64,000 nt of DNA. Origin: Takakia lepidozioides. Taxonomy: Eukaryota; Streptophyta; Takakiopsida; Takakiales; Takakiaceae. The notes beneath the pieces were generated by a model that had not been told where the DNA came from, did not search any database, and worked only from the letters and a program-made list of their open reading frames with translations. The stretch lies in contig CM060732.1 in NCBI GenBank assembly GCA_030704615.1, positions 35,135,053 through 35,199,052 on the forward strand. The letters are read 5' to 3'. Below are positions 57,900-64,000 of the stretch, one piece after another (position 1 is the first letter of the stretch; the number at the start of each line of letters is the position of its first letter). Both the position numbers and the translations under genes were made by a program.

Positions 57900-58754
57900 T
57901 TAGTCTAGAGAGCGCATCGCTTCCTCATATATAGCAGGCTCAACCACTTGTGATGCTTCTTCCATAGCTTCAATGGCACTCATAGATGTAATCAGCCTAC
58001 TAGGAGCTTTTCTTTCCCCTTGAGATCTCCTTAAAAACCTCTGGGACTTCTGAGACATATGTGAAGGGAGTCTTATATTCAAGACTATTCCAGTCTTGCC
58101 TGTGAACAAAGCTCTGTCTACCTCTGTAGACGTACCTTGACATTTTCTTCTTGTTTCCTCCTTGAGGAGAAGTCCTATGACGACATCAATAGTTAAGTTG
58201 GTTTGTCCTGCTAGAGACACCACAAAACCATCATAGGATTCAGGTAAGGTTGCCAATAACACCACTGCGGCGTGTTCATCAGTCACATTAGTTCCCACAG
58301 AGACTAGTTGATCTCGCAACACACAAAACAAATTCAAGTGTTGTTCAACTGAGTCTGACTCAGTCATCTTCAGACCATAGAACTTTTGCGTCGCATACAC
58401 TTGCGATGTGACATCCTTCATCTCATATATGCTTGCTAGCTTGTCCCAAACATCCTTAGCATTCTTAGCACTTATAATGAGATGCAACTGATTGTCTCTC
58501 AAGCTTGTGATGATGCTAGCTCTTGTTTTCTGATCTTTCCTATCCCATATGGCTTGGCCAACAATAGTGTCAGGTCTTGGGACTGATCCATCAACCACTC
58601 CCCATAGATCTTTGTCTAGAAGGACCATCTCCATCCTAAACTTCCAGGTTTGATAGTTAGCTCCATTGAATCGATCTTCCACTCTCACATCTAATGCACT
58701 CGTCATAGACATAGAAGGAGGATTGCTAAAAGACGACGCTCCAGCCATAATCAA
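57900..58754 (-). pseudogene. Copia gag, fused by deletion to the pre-RT region
   Basis: The frame starts MIMAGASSFSNPPSMSMTSA and carries FNGANYQTWKFRMEMVLLDK, DKLASIYEMKD and LATLPESYDGFVVSL, the UBN2/retrotran-gag type of Copia elements. Near VDRALFTGK it jumps to QRFLRRSQGERKAPSRLI and EEAMRSLD, residues that normally lie just before RT. The CCHC knuckle, protease and integrase are therefore deleted. A stop and a frame change at 57,780-57,900 separate it from RT. Confidence 0.85.
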
Positions 58755-58809
58755 GTTCTCTCAATCTCAACTACCAACTCTCACCTAGAGAAGAATGGCT
58801 CTGATACCA

Positions 58810-59112
58810 TGTTAGAATTGAGCAAGAACATGAACAAGAACTAAAGTCTTAGACTAAAGCTAAAACTAAAGCTCTCCTCCCAACCATAGAAGCCACCATC
58901 ATACTCTTACACTTAGACTACTGCACCCCCGAGCTTGTACAAGAAGGTCTCTAGAAAGTCCTACTTGGTCACTTCCACTTCCACTATGGTGTCCATCCAC
59001 CTTCTAGCCATTCACCTTCCAAAGGTGAGTTAAACAAGATAGTCTCTTAGACTTCTAAACCTTTGGCCTTCAAGACTCTTAGTCTTCTAGATATATTTAA
59101 TTACTTCCAACA
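58810..59112 (-). repeat. Copia LTR (5' LTR in element sense)
   Basis: 303 bases starting TGTTAGAATTGAGC and ending CTTCCAACA on the plus strand; the reverse complement of the LTR at 61,050-61,356 with few differences. The sequence outside is TAAAC. Confidence 0.9.
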
Positions 59113-60130
59113 TAAACCATCTGGATTTCGGATGTGAAATGAGAATTTTGTGGAGTTGTCTAACCCCTTGGTTATGTCTAGTTGTTGGCAACCCATGAAT
59201 TATGGGGTGGTTGCAATGGAGAAGTAAGTGTGGTCATGTATCTATGTGTATCCATGTATCATGTATCTTGGGATGAACATAACACACAATATTTATTAGG
59301 GTATAATAATGGCCAGAACAAGTTCCGTCGTTGATTGCCCATGTATTGACCATACCGAAATTTCAAAGTTTGTATTATTTGTGCATCAGCAAACGGCGAT
59401 GTCCAAAAATGATTGACCATACTATGTAGCAGGTGCGGGGACGAGACCCTCTTAGATATGTAGGAATTTCTGTAGGCGCGGGATTCTTGTATGAGTACTT
59501 TGGTCTCGCCTTGAATGTGTGTGTGCAGATTTCGTATAGGTGCTATGGTCGGGAATCTAGCCCTTGTTGATATGAGCCAAAACGGGTATGTGTGCTACTG
59601 GTAGATAGGGCTGGTCGAGGGGTTGGTGATTGGCTGAATGGCACCAAGTTGAGCAAGATGGTTTGATATGTCATTACCTATTTATGTCTATGTGAGATCG
59701 AACTTTATGTATATGGATTTGCAATGGTAAAGAGGACACAACATCGTCGATTCATTTTATGAGTGTAATATCAGGATGGTGGATCTGTGATGATGGCATG
59801 CAAATTTGGTTGGTGAGAAGGTATAGGGAGACCAAGTTGTCTGTAAATAAATAGTATGTTGAAGTAGGTTGGTAGGGGAGAGACTTGAGAGCATCATGTA
59901 TAGCCATAAGCTCCCCTCGCAAGATATTTTTTGGCGACTAGGGAGACGGCTATATATCTTGGTGTTGGTGCCAACCAAATATATACCATAACCCGTCTGG
60001 GCATCTTTTAAGGAGCCATCAATATATATGCACTTTTGTGGTGGGAATTTCAAGGTTGTGGGTTCCGTGAAATTTGGGAGTGGTATAGCAAAGTTCTTTT
60101 GTCTCGCTGCCCAAAGAGGCCTGGGGTCAC
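59113..60130 (-). mobile_element. RNase H-family LINE copy 2, middle part (inverted)
   Basis: On the minus strand: METCDPRPLWAARQKNFAIP, then KCIYIDGSLKDAQTGYGIYL, an RNase H start with the first catalytic Asp in IDGS. The part at 59,113-59,400 aligns with 55,075-55,360 of copy 1. It is in the wrong orientation relative to the pieces at 56,601-57,230 and 61,357-61,925, which is explained by one inversion. Confidence 0.78.
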
Positions 60131-61042
60131 ATGTCTCCACGGTTTCTTGGTATTCAAATCAACAGAGATCGAGTGAACCATACAGTATTCATGCATCAAC
60201 GACAATACATTGAGACAATTTTACAAAGGTTGAAGTTGGAGATGAGTAAGCCAACATCAACTCCTCTCAAAGTTGGTATGAAACTTACGAAGGATATGGC
60301 ACCTAAGACTCAAGAAGAACAAGAAGATATGAGGAAAACTCCTTATCCAAGCGCAGTCGGCAGTTTGATGTATTGCATGGTTTGTACTAGGCCAGACATT
60401 GCACATTCAGTGGGAGTGGTCTCACAATTTCTTTCAAATCCCGGACAAACCCATTGGAAAGCAGTGAAGAGGATATTTCGATATCTAAGAGGAACATTAA
60501 CCTCTGGTCTACTCTACAAGAGAGTGGAAGATCCAAGTTTGTTGGGGTTTGCTGATGCTGACTGGGCAGGAGACGTTGATAGTAGAAAATCAACTTCAGG
60601 CCATTGTTTTCTCCTAGCAGGTGGAGCTGTATCTTGGTCTAGCAAACGACAAGTTGCAACAACGTTGTCATCAACAGAAGCTGAGTACATGTCCATTACA
60701 CAAGCAACAAAGGAGGTTATTTGGTTACGGAAGTTGCTTGGAGATTTGGATCATCTTCAATCACTACCTACGACTCTCTATTGTGACAATCAAAGTGCGA
60801 TTGCACTAAGTCAGAATCCGAAGTATCATTCAAGGACGAAGCACATTGAAGTGCAACATCACTACATACGGGAAGTTTGTATGCAAGGGAGAGATCAAGA
60901 TGATCTATTGTGCTACAGGAGATATGGTTGCGGATGTTTTGAAGAAGAGTCTACCACAAACAAAACACATGAAGTGTTCAGCCTTACTTGGTGTCTCTTC
61001 TCCAAAGACAAACGAAGTAGCTCAATGATATGGTTTAATTGA
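60131..61042 (+). pseudogene. Copia RT end and RNase H
   Basis: Plus-strand frame: RFLGIQINRDRVNHTVFMHQ, YPSAVGSLMYCMVCTRPDIA, LLGFADADWAGDVDSRKSTS and AEYMSITQATKEVIWLRKLL, the usual Copia RT thumb and RNase H. Near 60,880 the frame shifts; the correct reading QHHYIREVCMQGRDQDDLL goes on in another frame as ATGDMVADVLKKSLPQTKH. It ends just before the LTR at 61,050, with GAGTGGGAG as polypurine tract. Confidence 0.9.
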
Positions 61043-61049
61043 GTGGGAG

Positions 61050-61356
61050 TGTTGGAAGCAATTAAACATATCTAGAAGACTAAGAGTCTTGAAGGCCAAA
61101 GGTTTAGAAGTCTAAGAGACTATCTTGTTTAACTCACCTTTGGAAGGTGAATGACTAGAAGGTGGATGGTCACCATAGTGGAAGTGGAAGTGACCAAGTA
61201 GGACTTTCTAGAGACCTTCTTGTACAAGCTCAGGGGTGAAGCCACTAGTCTAAGTGTAAGAGTATGATGGTGGCTTCTATGGTTGGGAGGAGAGCTTTAG
61301 TTTTAGTTTTAGTCTAAGACTTTAGTTCTTGTTCATGTTCTTGCTCAATTCTAACA
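61050..61356 (+). repeat. Copia LTR (3' LTR in element sense)
   Basis: 307 bases from TGTTGGAAGCAATTAAAC to GCTCAATTCTAACA. The sequence outside is GTTTA, the reverse complement of the TAAAC next to the other LTR. That is what a single 5-bp target duplication looks like after an inversion that flipped one side. Confidence 0.9.
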
Positions 61357-61925
61357 GTTTAACCTCATCAATGCAGGCACGTTCCTGCAAGGTCATCCAC
61401 CGGACCACACTATACCCCCATGGCTACTGCCGTGTGTATGCTCCCAAGGGCAACCCATGCCTTTGCCTGACAAGGCTATGCCCATATATTTTGCTAGTCT
61501 AGGGATTTCTTGTACTGGCATTGCCGCTGACAGAACTGCTTCCATCTCTCAACATACATTTTTTGGAATTCGCTTTCTGCCATGATTGAAATCCAGATCA
61601 ATCAATTATGTACAAACACGAAAAATGTAACCCAATCATACATGCCCTCCGTGAGAGAGGTCGGAACATGAAAGATAATCTCAACCTACCACCCAAATAC
61701 ACTACACCTCTACTACAAGCCTTGCATTTCACGGCTATTACATTACTCATATCCTTAATCCTCAATAAGCGAAAGATTGAAAGTGGCCAGCTAGGCACTC
61801 TGTGACCGGTTACGGTGCAGATAGAGCCCACCCCCAAAAGGGCCAGTGGTACCCGCACGGGGAAGAGGCTCTTATTTACGCTCTTATTTACGCTAGCTTC
61901 GGTTGGCGTCATATAGATATATATA
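61357..61925 (+). mobile_element. RNase H-family LINE copy 2, 3' part
   Basis: The plus strand reads FNLINAGTFLQGHPPDHTIP, PWLLPC (matching copy 1 on the minus strand) and later LHFTAITLLISLILNKRKIE. It ends in the family tail CCCACCCCCAAAAGGG and a TA-rich run (about 61,913-61,932). Stops interrupt the frame. Confidence 0.75.
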
Positions 61926-61932
61926 TATATAT

Positions 61933-64000
61933 AACAAAAACATAATAATCTTTACGTATTTACGGTCGAAACGCTGAAATGTTCAGGTCCTGAATGACTG
62001 AATGCCGGGGGCAGGGGGGGTGGGTGATGAGGACCAAATTTAGCAGGTGTTAAAATGTTTTTCTGTTTTGTTTTTTAAGGTGGGTTTTCAGATTGCCCTT
62101 AATATCTGCCCTTCTTTTTGAGTTTTTTTTCTTCTTCAACTCCCATTCCTATACAGAAGAACTTATGCTGCTGATTGATTTTGGTTCCTTGCTATATCCT
62201 CAGCACTGTGAGAAGGTTCCTCCCCCTCCCAACTTAGATAGACACACTAGCCCCACACTAGTGGTAAGCTAGAAGAGTGAGAGACACACACAAAGTTGCT
62301 TGCTTGTTGGTCTCTGACAACTGCTCACGTATGCAGTCATAATACGACACACAAGTCCAGCCAGGCGCTGCCGTAAAACTTCCATGCAAATTCCCTTTCA
62401 GCTCACTTGATACTCCGAGATAACAGGTCATCACTAAAGTTATCTGCACTTCTCCCAATATTGTAAAGTGGTCGAGCTTGACTTGTAAGTAGAGGATGGA
62501 CTTGCCAGAAAGTCACATCGCTTGGAAGAAAAAAGAGTTGGATGGATCCACAGATATTACATGGAAGCTACGGTCTAAGTGAATTGTCTGGCAGGGAGAA
62601 GCCCACGCTTGCAAGCCATTGCTTTATTATGCTCCGCTCCGATTGCTGACAAAGGGGAAAAGTTTCTGCCACAGAATAGTACGCTTGGCTGCCTATCCCC
62701 CACAACCTTACATGCGACGGAGTCCATGGTACTGGTGTAGTCATAGAGAGCCGGCGGACGGTTCCTTTTAGATTGGAAACTTGGGCCGATGGTAGTTTCC
62801 AACATACCAACGTGGAGCATTGTCTGCAATATGGGTCCTACCACAAAATATTTGTCTGCATTGCCCAGCCTATAAAAGACATTCGCGAGAATCTGAGATC
62901 CTTCCTGGACTGACAAAATTGTGGGAGTCAGAGCAAGCTCCAAGCGTCATGCCCTACCACTTACGAGAACCGAGATATGACGGATTTAGCGAAGGGCAGC
63001 CACACTAAGGTGTTCCAGTAGAGGATGCGTCTAAAATATCTAGAGAACATCTTATTTTTGGGGTACTTGAGGCAACGTAAAGTAAAGACCGGCCAGGATT
63101 TTTTAGTTAAGAGGATGGCGCCTTACGCGGACGGATTTTCCCGCCAGGTGAGCATGGCACCTTACGCCGCGTAAGGTTCCTGCTCTTGTGAGGCGTCAGA
63201 TTGAGATGTTCCCAGCCCTGCATGGTAAGAAAATCCAGGTTGTTTTTTTACGCAGGGTGAGGCCCGAGGGACGGGGGCCTTCCTCTCGTCTGGTAGCATG
63301 ATCCGCCGTGTCTAGAGGCCCCCATTGAAGATGCCCCCCCAAATTGGCACACTTGCAGATCAAGTTTCTGTGATTGGGTCATTTGGATTCCATGTGTGAT
63401 GATGGTTGGAGGAACTAGGAACCTCAGTGATGAATGCAGCACTTATCCCGGGACTACTACCACTGTGATGGTAACCTGTTATTGTTATCTTTCTCCGCCA
63501 CAAGTCCGTGGAATTTGGGATGGTGGGTCTGAAAATGTTCTGTAGAGTCTAGACTAAGAGCCCTGTGGAAAGCTGATTAGCAAGACAAAGTAAAAATGTA
63601 TTCAGCAGGTGAGTGGAATTATTCAAAAACACCTGTAAGTAATTGCTCGTCGCATGAAGAATGAGCGAAGGCGATTAAGGAATCCTAACGTTGAGAACAC
63701 GTGGCACTTTTTTTAGTTCTCTGTTTGCATAGTTTCATTTTCGACCATGAATCGATAGTGGAAGAGCACATGTCGAATCTGGGACAATGAGGAATACGCT
63801 ATCAAGCAATCCATCGAGGATAGATGCTGATATGTCGATACCAACTTGCTATGTTCATACTCATACCCACTTTGCTATGGAGACTGTACGTCTGTAGGCC
63901 ACTTATGTAGGCTATTTGATGTAATAAGTACTCCCATTTTGACGCCAGAGGGCACATCTGCATTCCCAGGGATGGAATAAGTTACATAGAATCAGATGGA
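61933..64000. other. Unassigned region at right edge
   Basis: I see no gene or element that I can support. The longest frame (62,943-62,575, minus, 122 codons) has no recognisable motif and a second overlapping frame of similar length, so it may be chance. Duplicated words such as TTACGC(C)GCGTAAGG near 63,120-63,175 form a short inverted repeat. Confidence 0.4.

Noticed and set aside
62575-62943. 122-codon minus-strand frame
   Set aside because: No motif is recognised and another long frame overlaps it in a different phase; not enough to call a gene.

Overview
The window is nuclear DNA from a land plant. Three host gene sequences point to this: a multi-exon codanin-1-like gene, 3' exons of a plant-type cyclopropane-fatty-acid synthase, and a captured piece of cytosolic ribosomal protein eL32 that reads like plant eL32. 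Introns have ordinary GT-AG borders. About 75-80 % of the window is transposable elements, many nested in one another. Nothing here fixes the species; a large, TE-rich genome (seed-free plant or gymnosperm) is only a guess.

Layout. 1-12.7 kb: codanin-1-like gene (+), open at the window's left edge, with LINE debris in its large intron. 12.9-15.4 kb: a broken endonuclease/RT LINE. 15,509-19,642: a non-autonomous CACTA element with matched termini and a CAT target duplication. 19.8-22.4 kb: 3' part of a Ty3/gypsy chromovirus and its LTR. 22.4-23.3 kb: LINE 3' end and a FAR1/MULE-like fragment. 24.98-26.18 kb: the last five exons of a cyclopropane synthase, with no 5' part. 26.4-31.1 kb: LINE pieces, foldbacks and short tandem repeats.

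31.1-56.1 kb is one nested stack that I could take apart from target-site duplications. An RNase H-bearing LINE (minus strand) was split by MULE-1 (31,268-54,707, TSD GAACTTGAG). MULE-1 was split by a Ty3/gypsy element (35,063-52,491, TSD CTAAT) and by a small CACTA element (53,251-54,570). The gypsy integrase gene was split by MULE-2 (37,510-48,934, TSD about GTCTTGGAAA). 56.6-61.9 kb holds a second copy of the same LINE carrying a Copia element; a 2.9-kb inversion (about 57,231-60,130) scrambles both. 61.9-64 kb has nothing I recognise.

The most interesting object is MULE-2, 11.4 kb. It carries a MULE transposase (zinc finger, DDE-type core, SWIM finger) on the plus strand. Divergently on the minus strand it carries a multi-exon accessory gene whose product looks like a ParB/Srx-like fold followed by a beta-class (N4/N6-type) DNA methyltransferase, an architecture I know from bacteria and phages. 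Two introns of that gene are packed with palindromes built on a CGTCAACG core, and the related MULE-1 carries its own palindrome array with the same core but different arms. A transposase, a putative DNA-modifying protein and a shared array of palindromic sites inside one transposon family form a plausible undescribed system. Its methyltransferase half has frame breaks in this copy, so activity here is doubtful.
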